A stretch of 64,000 bases of DNA from Microbacteriaceae bacterium. GTDB taxonomy: Bacteria > Actinomycetota > Actinomycetes > Actinomycetales > Microbacteriaceae. Of this stretch, positions 1 to 10,385 are shown piece by piece; the first letter of the stretch is position 1; each line of letters opens with the position of its first letter. A program made the position numbers and the translations under genes. The notes under the pieces are model-generated. The model saw nothing but the letters and a program-made list of their open reading frames with translations. It was not told the origin of the DNA and made no database searches. Location: NCBI GenBank assembly GCA_025463545.1, contig JAODAR010000014.1, positions 1-64,000 of the forward strand, written 5' to 3'.

Positions 1-644
1 ACGGCGGCAACGGTGTCGGCGCCCTCGTACTGGAGGATCTCCTCGAGGTGCGGCGCGCCGCTGCAGACGGGGCACGGATCCGGGTGACCGGCGGGGCAGC
101 GGTAGGTGTACGGGTCGAACATCCGCACGACGCCCGGGATGCCGGGCTCGGCGGGCCAGCGCCGCGGGTCGCCCGTGAGCGTGATCGCGCCGCCCGTCGC
201 GCCGTGATAGCTGCGATACCGCGCGATGATCTTGTGGCGGCCGGTGTACCAGCGAGCGAGCTTGATCGCGTTCTCGTTCGCCTCTGCGCCGCCGTTCGTG
301 AAGAACGTCATCGAGATGTCGCCCGGCGTGACCTCCGCGAGCATCCGCGCGAGCTGCGAGCGAGGCTCCGTCGCCATCGGCGGCCCGATCGTGCACAGCT
401 TGTCGGCCTGCTCCTTGATCGCGGCGACGAGCCGCGGGTGCTGGTGGCCGATCGAGACGTTGACCAGCTGCGAGGCGAAGTCGAGGTAGCGCTTGCCTTC
501 GTAGTCCCAGAAGTAGCGCCCCTCCGCGCCCGCAACGGGCAGCGGATTGATCGCGTCCTGGACCGACCACGAGTGCAGCACGTACTGCTTCGCGTCCGCG
601 CGGACCTGCTCGCCCAGCTGCGGGTTCGTCTCGATCGTCGCCAC
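1..644 (-). CDS. Class III (omega-type) PLP aminotransferase, 5' part of gene, runs off the window
   Basis: Reverse-strand reading from a GTG at 644 (AGGAT seven bases upstream) gives about 214 residues of a fold-type I, class III aminotransferase and then leaves the window. Visible family features are the N-terminal DAINPLPV and YLDFASQLVNVSIGH segments, the cofactor-phosphate loop TNGGAEANENAIKLAR, the SYHGATGGA segment and the cysteine-rich CPAGHPDPCPVC insertion typical of 'aspartate aminotransferase family' or taurine/beta-alanine:pyruvate enzymes. The catalytic lysine lies beyond the window. Such enzymes make a semialdehyde from an omega-amino acid, which fits the nearby mmsA. The exact substrate cannot be read. 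Codon use (GCG, CTC, GAG) differs from most of the window. Confidence 0.85.
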   Translation of the reverse strand, partial: MATIETNPQLGEQVRADAKQYVLHSWSVQDAINPLPVAGAEGRYFWDYEGKRYLDFASQLVNVSIGHQHPRLVAAIKEQADKLCTIGPPMATEPRSQLARMLAEVTPGDISMTFFTNGGAEANENAIKLARWYTGRHKIIARYRSYHGATGGAITLTGDPRRWPAEPGIPGVVRMFDPYTYRCPAGHPDPCPVCSGAPHLEEILQYEGADTVAA

Positions 645-659
645 CAGCGGATCCTAGCT

Positions 660-1148
660 CTACCCGACGCCGGGACCCGGGGAGTACTCCCCGAGCAAAT
701 CGGGCCCGACGATCTGTTGATCGACCGCGGCCTGCCCGATGTAGCACTGCCAGGTCAGCCCGTCGGAGGCGAGCGAGCGGCAGCCGCCGTTCACGTGCTT
801 CGACGCGTCGACCGTCGGCTCGACCGTGCCCTTCAGGTCGCTCACCTCGGGCGAGGGGATCGGGTGGGCGAGGACGCAGTGGTACTCGACGTCCTGCGTC
901 ACGACGGTGCACGTCGGGTCGGTGCCCTGGAGCATCTTCGTGCCCGCCGGCAGGCTCGCGGCGACGTCGGCGTTCGTGATGAGCAGGCTCGCTCCGATCG
1001 CGAGCCCCGGAATGGCGAGAGCGAGCACGGCGATCGCGAGTACGAGCTTGCGAGGCCGTGCACGACGGCGCGGCTGCCGAGTTGCCGCCGCAACGGCCGA
1101 TTCGAGGGAGTCGCCGAGATCGCTCAGCTCCGGGAAGACGTTCGTCAT
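660..1148 (-). CDS. Single-pass membrane protein coupled to ECF sigma factor, possible anti-sigma partner
   Basis: A 162-residue product with a basic cytoplasmic N-terminus (about 40 residues, RRRARPRK), one membrane segment (about residues 45-68) and an outer domain containing four cysteines. Its ATG overlaps the stop codon of the upstream sigma-factor gene in an ATGA arrangement, so translation is probably coupled. Position and topology suggest a role in controlling the sigma factor, but no zinc-binding HxxxCxxC anti-sigma motif is visible, so this is inference. No named family was recognised for the outer domain. Confidence 0.7.
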   Translation of the reverse strand: MTNVFPELSDLGDSLESAVAAATRQPRRRARPRKLVLAIAVLALAIPGLAIGASLLITNADVAASLPAGTKMLQGTDPTCTVVTQDVEYHCVLAHPIPSPEVSDLKGTVEPTVDASKHVNGGCRSLASDGLTWQCYIGQAAVDQQIVGPDLLGEYSPGPGVG

Positions 1149-1687
1149 TGTGGTGCCTCCGTTGTCTGTAGAAGTCGCTCGCGCAATGCGTTCAGGCCGC
1201 GATGCACGCGGACCCGCGCCGCGCCGGACGTCGTGCCGATCGCCGCAGCAACCTCCGCGTAGGGGAGGTCTTCGACGATCCGCAGCTCGATCGCTTGTCG
1301 TAGCTCGGGGGGAAGATCGGCGAATGCCTCGTCGAGCCCCTCGACCCACAGGCTGCTCGGTTCGGCAGGGGCTTCACTGCGGATCAGCCCGAGCTGCGTC
1401 CGCGCCTGCTCTTCGAGTCGTCCCTTCCGCACGGATGCGATGAGCACGTGCCGCGCGATCGCATAGAGCCATGGCGCGGCAGAGCCGTCGGCGAGGTCGC
1501 GGAAGCGATCCCGCGAAAGCCAGACCTGGGCGAAGGTCTCGGCCGTCAGATCGAGGGCCGCGTCACGGTTGCGCGTCCGGCCGAGCTGGAAGCGGTGGAT
1601 CCGCTCGCAATACCGGTCGTACAGCTCCCGGAATGCACTTGCGTCCTTTCCGGCTGCGGCGAGCAGCTCGGCGTCGGTTCTCAGCAT
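1145..1687 (-). CDS. ECF-type RNA polymerase sigma factor
   Basis: 180 residues with the two domains of an ECF sigma factor. Region 2 is at about residues 15-85 (FRELYDRYCERIHRF, LDLTAETFAQVWLSRDRF, PWLYAIARHVL). Region 4 is at about 118-170 (LPPELRQAIELRIVEDLPYAEVAAAIG, then the recognition helix with ARVRVHRGLNALRERL). It directs transcription of an unknown regulon. The downstream gene overlaps by four bases and encodes a membrane protein that may sense the signal. Transcribed divergently from mmsA. Confidence 0.9.
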   Translation of the reverse strand: MLRTDAELLAAAGKDASAFRELYDRYCERIHRFQLGRTRNRDAALDLTAETFAQVWLSRDRFRDLADGSAAPWLYAIARHVLIASVRKGRLEEQARTQLGLIRSEAPAEPSSLWVEGLDEAFADLPPELRQAIELRIVEDLPYAEVAAAIGTTSGAARVRVHRGLNALRERLLQTTEAPQ

Positions 1688-1800
1688 GCGTTCCTCATAG
1701 TCGTTCCTCCATCGTCGCTTGCATGGAAGAGATGGCGCCTGGGAGGCAATGCGTTACAGAGCAGCGCTACGCTGCCTGTGACAAGGAGGAGGACCCGAAG

Positions 1801-3329
<1,529 letters not shown>

Positions 3330-3333
<4 letters not shown>

Positions 3334-3365
3334 GCCTCGGACTGAGTCTCGGACTGAGTCAAGGA
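3330..3365. repeat. 12-bp tandem repeat, three units, starting at the mmsA stop codon
   Basis: CTGAGCCTCGGA, CTGAGTCTCGGA and CTGAGTCAAGGA follow one another directly. The first unit contains the TGA stop of mmsA, so each unit carries a copy of the stop region. Confidence 0.85.
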
Positions 3366-3390
3366 ATCACTGAGTCACGGCTGATTTTCG

Positions 3391-3452
3391 TCACGAAAGC
3401 GGGTGCATGGCTGCTCGGCTCACCCCAGGCAGCCATGCACCCGCTTTTGTGA
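3391..3452. terminator. Long hairpin between convergent mmsA and lacI-type gene
   Basis: A 24-bp stem (3391-3414 with 3429-3452, a single G-T wobble) with a 14-base loop. It lies between two genes that face each other, has no long U tract and could stop transcription from both sides. It shares the GAAA-CG-G start and GG end of the stem with hairpins at 12470, 49403 and 60662. The rest of 3334-3740 (about 290 bases after the hairpin) shows no gene or other site I can support. Confidence 0.75.
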
Positions 3453-3740
3453 GTTGAGCGGCGCGCGCGTCCCGGTGCGTGTGCGCCTCACCGCCCGGCG
3501 TGCGCCCGCTCGAGGAGGCGTTCTAGTGCACGAGACGGCCGGTGCAGTTCGCAAGCACGTTGGTTTGCGGATCGCTGATCCCGCCCGCATCCGTTTCGTT
3601 TTGGTCCCAGAGTCGGAGCGGAGCTTGGATCGTACAGCTGTCCACTGTTCCGAGGCGAACTCGGGCGGAAGCGGCAAGCTGCGAGCCGCAGCGGCGACAA
3701 CTGCCGGCGCGGCGGCAACAGATGCCGGGTGGAGAACTCA

Positions 3741-4748
3741 TCATGAAACTTCACTCGAGCTACCTCGAACGACGAGGGTGTAGGGGGCCAGATATGATGC
3801 GGGCGCCACATTTGTGCCCTCGAGGCGTGACGAAAGAAGATCCAACGCTTTGGCAGCTATGAAATGCTTGTCCGGGCTGACGCTGGTCAGGCTCGGCGTG
3901 CTGTAGCGACCGTCCTCGATGTCGTCGAAGCCGACCACCGCAACGTCGTGCGGAATCTGGAGGTTGCGCTGATGAAGTACCCACATGGCGCCCAGCGCGA
4001 GCGGATCGGAGAAGCAGAAGACCGCATCGGGTAGAGACGGGCCGTCAAGAAGCTGTGCCATGGCTGCTGCACCATCGGCGCGGCGGAACGCGTCCACGTG
4101 GGCGACGAGTGAGGGGTCGAAGGGGATTCCGGCATCCTGCAATGCCTGCTTGTAACCGGCAAGTCGGATGGTACTCGAGGGAAGATAGGTTCTCTGGGCT
4201 CCGATGGCGGCGACACGCGTTTTTCCCTGGGCGATCAAGTGAGTCACGGCGTCTCGAGACGCTGCGAAGTTGTCGATCATCACCTGATCGAAGCCGGTGT
4301 GCGAATCTTCACCGAGGAACACCACAGGGCGTTCAGGAGAAATACCGCGGAGGTCCTTCGATTGCAATCCGATTGGACTCACGACGAGTCCGTCGATGAG
4401 TGCACCCCGGTCGGTCTGGCTGATCAGTTCCCGCTCCCGCTCCACGTCGCCATCCGTCTGGTCGATTACGACCGTGTAGCCGTGGGCAGCGCCCAACTCG
4501 ACAAACGCCCGGGTCAACTCGGCAAAGTACGGAGTGTCCAACTCTGGGAGCACCAGTGCAATAAGACCGGAACGTCCCCGTTTGAGCATCCGGGCGATTT
4601 CGCTGGGGCGATAGTCGAGGGCCTCGATTACATTGAGCACGCGTGCTCGTGTTTCCGGCGCGACGTTGGCAAAGTTGTTCACAACGTTCGAAACCGTGCG
4701 GAGTGAGACCCCCGCTGCTTGAGCGACTTCCCGACGTGTGGCTGCCAC
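3741..4748 (-). CDS. LacI-family transcriptional regulator of the sugar locus
   Basis: 335 residues. The N-terminal LacI helix-turn-helix and hinge (TRREVAQAAGVSLRTVSNVVNNFANVAPETRARVLNVIEALDYRPSEIAR) is followed by a periplasmic-binding-protein-like effector domain (about 60-330). The GTG start at 4748 has GGGAGGAA upstream. It is transcribed divergently from the GH2 gene, and TTGCAT/ATGCAA half-sites lie in the 67-base gap, so it probably represses the glycosidase/transporter operon until a sugar ligand binds. Effector unknown. Base composition is lower in GC than the surrounding chromosome, as for the whole locus to 9836. Confidence 0.93.
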   Translation of the reverse strand: MAATRREVAQAAGVSLRTVSNVVNNFANVAPETRARVLNVIEALDYRPSEIARMLKRGRSGLIALVLPELDTPYFAELTRAFVELGAAHGYTVVIDQTDGDVERERELISQTDRGALIDGLVVSPIGLQSKDLRGISPERPVVFLGEDSHTGFDQVMIDNFAASRDAVTHLIAQGKTRVAAIGAQRTYLPSSTIRLAGYKQALQDAGIPFDPSLVAHVDAFRRADGAAAMAQLLDGPSLPDAVFCFSDPLALGAMWVLHQRNLQIPHDVAVVGFDDIEDGRYSTPSLTSVSPDKHFIAAKALDLLSSRLEGTNVAPASYLAPYTLVVRGSSSEVS

Positions 4749-4765
4749 CGGTCATTCCTCCCTCG

Positions 4766-4794
4766 ATGCAACCGACAAGTTGCATTGATGCAAT
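4766..4794. promoter_or_regulatory. Predicted LacI-family operator
   Basis: Three half-sites ATGCAAC (4766), GTTGCAT (4779) and ATGCAAT (4788) make two overlapping dyads, including TTGCAT-TG-ATGCAA (4780-4793), in the gap between the divergent regulator and GH2 genes. A further TTTGCATCG lies just inside the GH2 gene (4822). Confidence 0.65.
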
Positions 4795-4815
4795 CGTACC
4801 TGTACGCTCCGGATC

Positions 4816-6675
4816 ATGGAATTTGCATCGAGGGAATTGCTTATCGACACGCCTGCCGCCTTTGAGAGCGGCGCGTCGATCCCTCGGCCCGAATACCCGC
4901 GCCCACAGTTCGTACGTGCCGAGTGGCTGTGCCTGAATGGAGTGTGGGAGTTCGAGATCGACCGTACCAATGACGGCGAGGTGCGGGGTTTGGGAACCCG
5001 AGCGTTAGCGCACACGATTACCGTGCCCTTCGCGCCGGAGTCCAAGCTTTCCGGCATTGAGGAAACTGACCTTCTTGAGGCCGTCTGGTATCGGCGTGTT
5101 GCCCGAATTCCGAACAGCTGGGCCGGGATGAACCTACTGCTGCACTTCCAAGCATCTGATCACGACACGACGGTGTGGGTCAATGGCGCGCTCGTAGGGT
5201 CGCACCGGGGCGGCTTCACGCCCTTCTCTTTCGACATCACGCACCTCATCGACGACACCCTGACGGCCAGTATCGTTGTTCGCGCGCGGGACGACAGCAC
5301 CGCGATCCAAGCTCGCGGGAAGCAATCGCGGCGCCGGGATAATTACGAAGCGTTCTACACACGCGTGACCGGAATCTGGCAGACGGTCTGGATGGAGCCG
5401 GTTTCCACAACTCGTCTCGAGCGACCTCGGATCACTCCTGATCTCGACGCTCATTCGTTCCGGTTTGAAATGAGTCTCACCAGCCCGGTTCGCAACTCCA
5501 CCATTGAAATCGTCGTGTACGACACGGCGGGCGAGGTCAGCCGGCAAGTCGTTGATGCGAGCGTGAGCAGGGGTGTCCAAGCGGTCATCGTCGTTCCAGA
5601 AGGTCGGCGAGCTTCATGGTCTCCCCAGAATCCACACCTCTATGACATCACCTTCACTGTGCGTGTGAGCGGAGTCGTGGTTGACCGCGTAGAGAGCTAT
5701 GCCGGGCTACGGTCGGTCACTATCGCCGGTAAGCGTGTCTTGATCAATGGCAACCCGATCTTTCAGCGCCTTGTTCTCGACCAGGGCTGGTACCCCGACG
5801 GCCTTATGACCGCCCCAAGTGATGCCGCCCTGGTCGCTGACATTGAGCTTGCTCTGAGTGCGGGCTTCAACGGCGCTCGTCTCCACCAGAAGGTGTTCGA
5901 GGAGCGCTTTCTGTACCACGCCGACCGACTGGGATACCTGGTATGGGGCGAGTTCGGCGACTGGGGAGCACGACTGGCCGGCACTCAACTTCCAACCGCC
6001 AGCTTCATTACCCAATGGATGGAGACCGTGAACCGGGATTACTCCCATCCGTCGATAATCGGCTGGTGCCCGCTCAACGAAACGTTCGAGCCCCTGCTCG
6101 ATCGAATCACCGTGCTTGACGACGTAACCCTCGGCATGTACCAAGCCACCAAAGCCCTCGACCGAACACGCCCCGTGGTTGATGCATCAGGGTACTCCCA
6201 CCGGGTTCCTGGCGCAGACATTTACGACTCCCACAGCTACGAGCAGGATCCACTCGTATTTGCTCAGCTGATGGATGGACTGGCACAAGACACTCCGTAT
6301 GTGAACGTCGCAGAAGACGGAACAATCTGGTCGATCCCGTACGCGGGCCAGCCGTATTTTTGCAGCGAATTCGGCGGCATCCACTGGTCGTCCACGAAGG
6401 TAGCGGGAAGCGACTCCTGGGGATACGGACAGGCGCCCGTCACGGTCGAGGACTGGTACGCGCGGGCGAAGGGGCTTTTCGACGTCCTTCTCGACAATCC
6501 CAACATGTTCGGCTATTGCTTCACCCAATTGACTGACGTCTTTCAGGAGGAGAACGGCATGTTCACCTTCGACCGACAGCCCAAGTTCGACCTCGCTCGA
6601 CTCAGGGCGATCCAACAACGTCCGGCGGCCTTCGAGACCGACCGAATGCATCGCCCACAACAACAAGGGCGATGA
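4816..6675 (+). CDS. Glycoside hydrolase family 2 enzyme (beta-galactosidase/beta-glucuronidase type)
   Basis: 619 residues without signal peptide, so cytoplasmic. The order is GH2 sugar-binding jelly roll (about 30-180, NGVWEFEID, WYRRV, VWVNGALVGSHRGGFTPFSFDIT), Ig-like sandwich (about 190-300) and TIM barrel. The acid/base is Glu422 in GWCPLNETFE, and the probable nucleophile is Glu518 in YFCSEFGG. It is shorter than classical LacZ, as usual for GH2 exo-glycosidases of this type. It heads an operon with the ABC importer genes, suggesting it splits the imported oligosaccharide or glycoside. The specific linkage cannot be told from the sequence. Confidence 0.9.
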   Translation: MEFASRELLIDTPAAFESGASIPRPEYPRPQFVRAEWLCLNGVWEFEIDRTNDGEVRGLGTRALAHTITVPFAPESKLSGIEETDLLEAVWYRRVARIPNSWAGMNLLLHFQASDHDTTVWVNGALVGSHRGGFTPFSFDITHLIDDTLTASIVVRARDDSTAIQARGKQSRRRDNYEAFYTRVTGIWQTVWMEPVSTTRLERPRITPDLDAHSFRFEMSLTSPVRNSTIEIVVYDTAGEVSRQVVDASVSRGVQAVIVVPEGRRASWSPQNPHLYDITFTVRVSGVVVDRVESYAGLRSVTIAGKRVLINGNPIFQRLVLDQGWYPDGLMTAPSDAALVADIELALSAGFNGARLHQKVFEERFLYHADRLGYLVWGEFGDWGARLAGTQLPTASFITQWMETVNRDYSHPSIIGWCPLNETFEPLLDRITVLDDVTLGMYQATKALDRTRPVVDASGYSHRVPGADIYDSHSYEQDPLVFAQLMDGLAQDTPYVNVAEDGTIWSIPYAGQPYFCSEFGGIHWSSTKVAGSDSWGYGQAPVTVEDWYARAKGLFDVLLDNPNMFGYCFTQLTDVFQEENGMFTFDRQPKFDLARLRAIQQRPAAFETDRMHRPQQQGR

Positions 6676-6756
6676 GCACTGAACCGTACATATCCGAACG
6701 GTGCATTCGGCATCGCCGGCCTTCACGATCACGGCAACACAAAGGAGTGCAACAAC

Positions 6757-8022
6757 GTGCGTAAATCACTAGCAGTAACGGCAGCAGCGGCAGCAGCCGT
6801 GATCGGCATCGGACTAACCGCTTGCGGGTCGACCACGGCCACGCAATCGGGCTCTGGTGACAAACTGACCCTCACAGTCTCCGCCTTCGAAGGCGGAGGA
6901 ACTGAGTTGGCCGACATTCCGGCAATAAACGAGGACTTCCAGAAGAAGTATCCGAACATCACGCTGGACTACAAGTACGTCGCTAATGATGAGTTCGATC
7001 AATACAACAACACGCGACTTGCCTCCGGTAGCGCCGCCGACGTTCTCATGACCAATCCAACGAGGGTTCAGCAGTGGCAGAAGCAGGGCTACCTCGCCGA
7101 CCTCAGCGGCGAAGCTTGGGTCAGTGACGTTCTACCGAACGTCGCTCCCTTTGGTGAAGTCGGCGGGAAGACCTACGCATTCACCCAGCAGAATATCCCC
7201 GTCGGCATGTACGCAAACCTGGACTTGCTTAAAGAGGTCGGCATCGACGCTGTGCCGCAGACTTGGCCCGAGTTCACTGACGCGCTCAAAACGCTCAAGC
7301 GTGAGGGCAAACAAGGACTACTTCTGGCAAATCAGGGCGGTTGGACGAGTCAACAGTTCGCCATGGCACTCGGCGCGAACCTCGTCGACAACGAATGGGG
7401 GCCGAACTACGACTCCGGCACGTCGACCTGGAGCCCGACGTGGTCTCCCGTCATCGACCACATGAAGGAATTGCTCACCGACGGGCTTGTCGACGGCAAG
7501 CTGATGAACGGTGTTGAGCCTTTCAACACGGGCAATAGCCAGTTCACGGAGGGGAAGTGGGCGTTCACCATCATGGGAGCCTGGGCGTTGCAGGACTTCG
7601 AGAAGAACGCGAAATTTGACTTCTCGCTCAACCCGATCCCCGGGGGCGATGAGGGAGCCAAACCGAAAAGCTTCACGTTCGTCGGTTCCGGCTGGGGCGT
7701 CAACGCAGCGTCCCCCCATCAGATCGCGGCAAAGCAGTACGTCGCGTTCATGACTGATGAGGCGAACGATGGCCGGTACCTTGCGGCCGAACACTCATTC
7801 AGCACCCTGTCCTCGGTGCCGAGCCCGGAGATGGAGAAGGCGACTGCCTTTGTGGACGCTTTCAACGACGGCCGCACGACGCCCTCGCCAATCGAGTTCA
7901 TCCAGTTCCCGACCTACGAGCAGGAATTTTGGAAGGTCGGTACATCGCTGTTCGATGACCCGACGCAGTCAACCGAGAGCCTGTTGGCCACCCTCGACAA
8001 GACAATCCCCAAGACCAAATAG
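6757..8022 (+). CDS. Carbohydrate ABC transporter substrate-binding lipoprotein
   Basis: 421 residues with a type II signal peptide and lipobox LTAC (lipidated Cys23), then a family 1 extracellular solute-binding fold (ADVLMTNPTRVQQWQKQGYLADL, AFTQQNIPVGMYANLDLLKEVGI, FTEGKWAFTIMGAWAL). The GTG start at 6757 has AAAGGAG at 6741-6747. It captures a sugar outside the cell and hands it to the two permeases downstream. Its position after the GH2 gene suggests an oligosaccharide or glycoside ligand. Confidence 0.93.
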   Translation: MRKSLAVTAAAAAAVIGIGLTACGSTTATQSGSGDKLTLTVSAFEGGGTELADIPAINEDFQKKYPNITLDYKYVANDEFDQYNNTRLASGSAADVLMTNPTRVQQWQKQGYLADLSGEAWVSDVLPNVAPFGEVGGKTYAFTQQNIPVGMYANLDLLKEVGIDAVPQTWPEFTDALKTLKREGKQGLLLANQGGWTSQQFAMALGANLVDNEWGPNYDSGTSTWSPTWSPVIDHMKELLTDGLVDGKLMNGVEPFNTGNSQFTEGKWAFTIMGAWALQDFEKNAKFDFSLNPIPGGDEGAKPKSFTFVGSGWGVNAASPHQIAAKQYVAFMTDEANDGRYLAAEHSFSTLSSVPSPEMEKATAFVDAFNDGRTTPSPIEFIQFPTYEQEFWKVGTSLFDDPTQSTESLLATLDKTIPKTK

Positions 8023-8094
8023 TCCCTCGGTCGTGTCAGCGGCGCGGGCGGTTGCCGAAATGCAGCCGCCCGCCCAACAATCGGAGAAATTGAC

Positions 8095-8967
8095 GTGATA
8101 ATGCGAGGGCGATCAGCGGCCCTGCTCATGCTTCCAGCGGCCGCACTCTTTGCGGTCTTCGTGATTTACCCACTTATCCGCGGCATAGAACTCAGCTTCA
8201 CTAACGCCAGTGGTCCAGTCGGTGGAGACTTTGTCGGCTTCGAAAACTATGTCAAGGTCCTGGACGACCCGACTGCCCTACGTGCGCTCATCAATACGCT
8301 GGTCTATACGGTGGTCGTCGTTGTCGTTCAAAACGGTGTTGCCCTGTTCATTTCCTTCTGGCTATTCAAGCTGGAGCGGGTGCGAAACTTTGTGCGGGCG
8401 GGGCTGCTTCTGCCCGCAATGATGGCGTTCGTTGCGGTCGGCTACCTCTGGTCATACATATACTCACCGCTCGGTGGTCCACTCAACCAAGTGCTGGACG
8501 CCCTTGGGTTACATGCGTTCGAGCAGATTTGGCTAGGAGACCCTGACACTGCGCTGATGTCCATTGCGTTTATTTACATCTGGATGTACACGGGCTACTC
8601 GGCCACTATTTTCCTCGCGAACTACTTGGCCATCTCACCGAGCCTGCTGGAGGCGGCTCAACTTGACGGAGCCAGGGGGTGGAGGCGCTTTCGCCTCATC
8701 GACTGGCCCCTCCTCGCGCCATCCCTCACTATCAACATCACACTGTCGGTAATTGGGTCCCTTCGCGTGTTCGACCTGCCATTCATCATGACAAAGGGTG
8801 GTCCAAACGACGCAACGCAGACCCTCAGCCTCGTCATCTACCACAACAGCTTCACGAACTTTCAATTCGCCTATGGAACGACGCTTGCCGTTGCGCTCCT
8901 GTTGCTCACCGTCATCGTTGGAGTCACCCAGGCGACCCTTCTGCGCCGACGAGAGGTAGACCTGTAA
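8095..8967 (+). CDS. Sugar ABC transporter permease (MalF type)
   Basis: 290 residues with six predicted membrane segments. The EAA loop is at about residues 181-205 (LLEAAQLDGARGWRRFRLIDWPLLAPS) and contacts the ATPase. The GTG start at 8095 has GGAGAA six bases upstream; the alternative ATG at 8101 is less well spaced. The stop overlaps the ATG of the next permease (TAATG). No ATP-binding subunit is encoded here. In actinobacteria a shared MsiK/UgpC-like ATPase encoded elsewhere usually serves such importers (inference). Confidence 0.93.
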   Translation: MIMRGRSAALLMLPAAALFAVFVIYPLIRGIELSFTNASGPVGGDFVGFENYVKVLDDPTALRALINTLVYTVVVVVVQNGVALFISFWLFKLERVRNFVRAGLLLPAMMAFVAVGYLWSYIYSPLGGPLNQVLDALGLHAFEQIWLGDPDTALMSIAFIYIWMYTGYSATIFLANYLAISPSLLEAAQLDGARGWRRFRLIDWPLLAPSLTINITLSVIGSLRVFDLPFIMTKGGPNDATQTLSLVIYHNSFTNFQFAYGTTLAVALLLLTVIVGVTQATLLRRREVDL

Positions 8968-9836
8968 TGAGCACCCTTACCTCTCAGCAATCAATCCTGG
9001 CAAGGTTGCGCTTCACCCGGCGAAGAACCAGCACTTTTATGGCATCCGTTCTGCTCGTGGCATTCACGGGGATAACGCTGCTCCCGATCTACATCATGCT
9101 CGCCGTTTCCCTTCGCAATGGGACGGACTCCGGGTCCAATGCGTTCAGCTTGCCTCTCGACCCCCACTGGCACAATTATGTTGACGCATTCCAGAACATG
9201 CACTACCTGCGCAGTGTTACCAACACTCTGATCATCACCATTGCGACTGCGGCTCTCACGATCCTCACTTCTTCAATGGCTGCCTGGGCGATCGTCAGGT
9301 ACACACGTAGATGGACTCGCACGGCCTACCAGATCTTCGTGGCGGGACTGACGATCCCGGTATTCGTTGTGTTGACACCGCTCTACCAGGTCTTGCAGCA
9401 ACTGCGTTTGCTCGACACCTACCCAGGAATCGTGCTCGCGTACACGGCGATGACCATGCCGTTTGCCGTGTTCTTCTTCGCGGGGTTCCTCCGAACGGTT
9501 CCAGCCGAACTCGAAGAGGCGGCGGCGGTCGACGGTTGCGGACTGCTTCGGACGTACTGGCATATCGTTCTGCCGCTACTCAAACCAGCCACGGCTACCC
9601 TCACCATCTTCATCATCCTTCAGGTCTGGAATGATCTCGTGCTGCCGCTCGTGCTGCTGTCGTCTGACGCGAAGCAGACCGTGACGCTGGCCGTTTACGC
9701 GACCATCGGCACACATTCGTTCAGCCCCGCAGAATTGCTGCCCACCCTCGTACTCGGGGTTATCCCGCTGTTCGTCGTATTCCTCCTCCTGCAGCGCTAC
9801 GTGGTTGCGGGAATCTCTGTAGGGGCAGGAAAGTGA
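8967..9836 (+). CDS. Sugar ABC transporter permease (MalG type)
   Basis: 289 residues from the ATG at 8967, which overlaps the stop of the partner permease. It has six membrane segments and the EAA loop ELEEAAAVDGCGLLRTYWHIVLPLLKP, typical of the MalG-side subunit. It is the last clear gene of the sugar operon. Immediately after it (9837-10236) only debris is visible, and the genome-typical GGATGC word returns, suggesting this is the right end of an acquired sugar-use segment. Confidence 0.93.
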   Translation: MSTLTSQQSILARLRFTRRRTSTFMASVLLVAFTGITLLPIYIMLAVSLRNGTDSGSNAFSLPLDPHWHNYVDAFQNMHYLRSVTNTLIITIATAALTILTSSMAAWAIVRYTRRWTRTAYQIFVAGLTIPVFVVLTPLYQVLQQLRLLDTYPGIVLAYTAMTMPFAVFFFAGFLRTVPAELEEAAAVDGCGLLRTYWHIVLPLLKPATATLTIFIILQVWNDLVLPLVLLSSDAKQTVTLAVYATIGTHSFSPAELLPTLVLGVIPLFVVFLLLQRYVVAGISVGAGK

Positions 9837-9882
9837 GCGAGCGACCTTACGTTCCTCGCACTCTGAGGGCCTCGAGCCGATG

Positions 9883-10150
9883 TCAGACGACGGATGCCCA
9901 GTCCTCAGCCTGCACGTTCCCCGGAGTGCAGCGGGGAACCAGGGTTATGCCGAGCCCCGCCATGATGAAATGCCTCGATCAGCAACACATCGGCGAAACG
10001 TTGGGGCACGCCCCATCTGAGCTGGCCGCGCATCGAGTGCGCGAGCACGATGTCGAAGTCGGCGCTCAAGCCGGGCGGGGAATCCGCTGAGCTTCCCCGG
10101 TGGCGTGGTTACGGAACTCGTCCCACACCGCAGTGGCCGGATCAAGCGCG
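9883..10150 (-). pseudogene. Possible decayed remnant of a LysR-type regulator
   Basis: Reverse-strand reading gives FIMAGLGITLVPR followed by 14 residues and a stop at 9883. This resembles the C-terminal GLGI..LP region of LysR effector domains. The preceding stretch (FADVLLIEAF) is in another frame, so a frameshift would be needed. No helix-turn-helix part is present. An 85-codon forward reading frame (9833-10090) overlaps it but has no family features. The stretch 9837-10236 is otherwise empty. Confidence 0.3.
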
Positions 10151-10236
10151 ACGTTCGAGGCGTGCCGCAATGGTGATGCCGACACGAGCAATGGCGCCTC
10201 CGTCAATCGGCTCCTCCCATTCTGAAAGGCACCCTC

Positions 10237-10359
10237 GTGTTCGTTCTTCTTGCGCTCCTCGGCATCATCGCCGCCGCAGCCATCGTTTTCTCTATCGTCG
10301 ACGTGAAGAAAGACGGTTACCGCCGCGCGCCCGAGCGCAAGCTCGTCCGCATCTTCTAG
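10237..10359 (+). CDS. Small membrane protein of 40 residues
   Basis: GTG start at 10237 with AAAGG (10225-10229) upstream. The product has one hydrophobic helix (VFVLLALLGIIAAAAIVFSI) and a short basic tail (VKKDGYRRAPERKLVRIF). It is too short for routine calling, but start signal, hydrophobic pattern and position just before pyrE support a real gene. Function unknown. Confidence 0.65.
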   Translation: MFVLLALLGIIAAAAIVFSIVDVKKDGYRRAPERKLVRIF

Positions 10360-10373
10360 CCCCCACCGTGCTC

Positions 10374-10379
10374 TAAAGT
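10374..10379 (+). promoter_or_regulatory. -10 box of a likely leaderless pyrE promoter
   Basis: TAAAGT lies exactly six bases before the GTG of pyrE, with no Shine-Dalgarno sequence, which fits a transcript starting at or next to the start codon. Confidence 0.55.
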
Positions 10380-10385
10380 TGGGAC

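Noticed and set aside
9833..10090. 85-codon gene overlapping the last permease stop
   Set aside because: Low-complexity, no family features and it overlaps the apparent LysR remnant; more likely chance.
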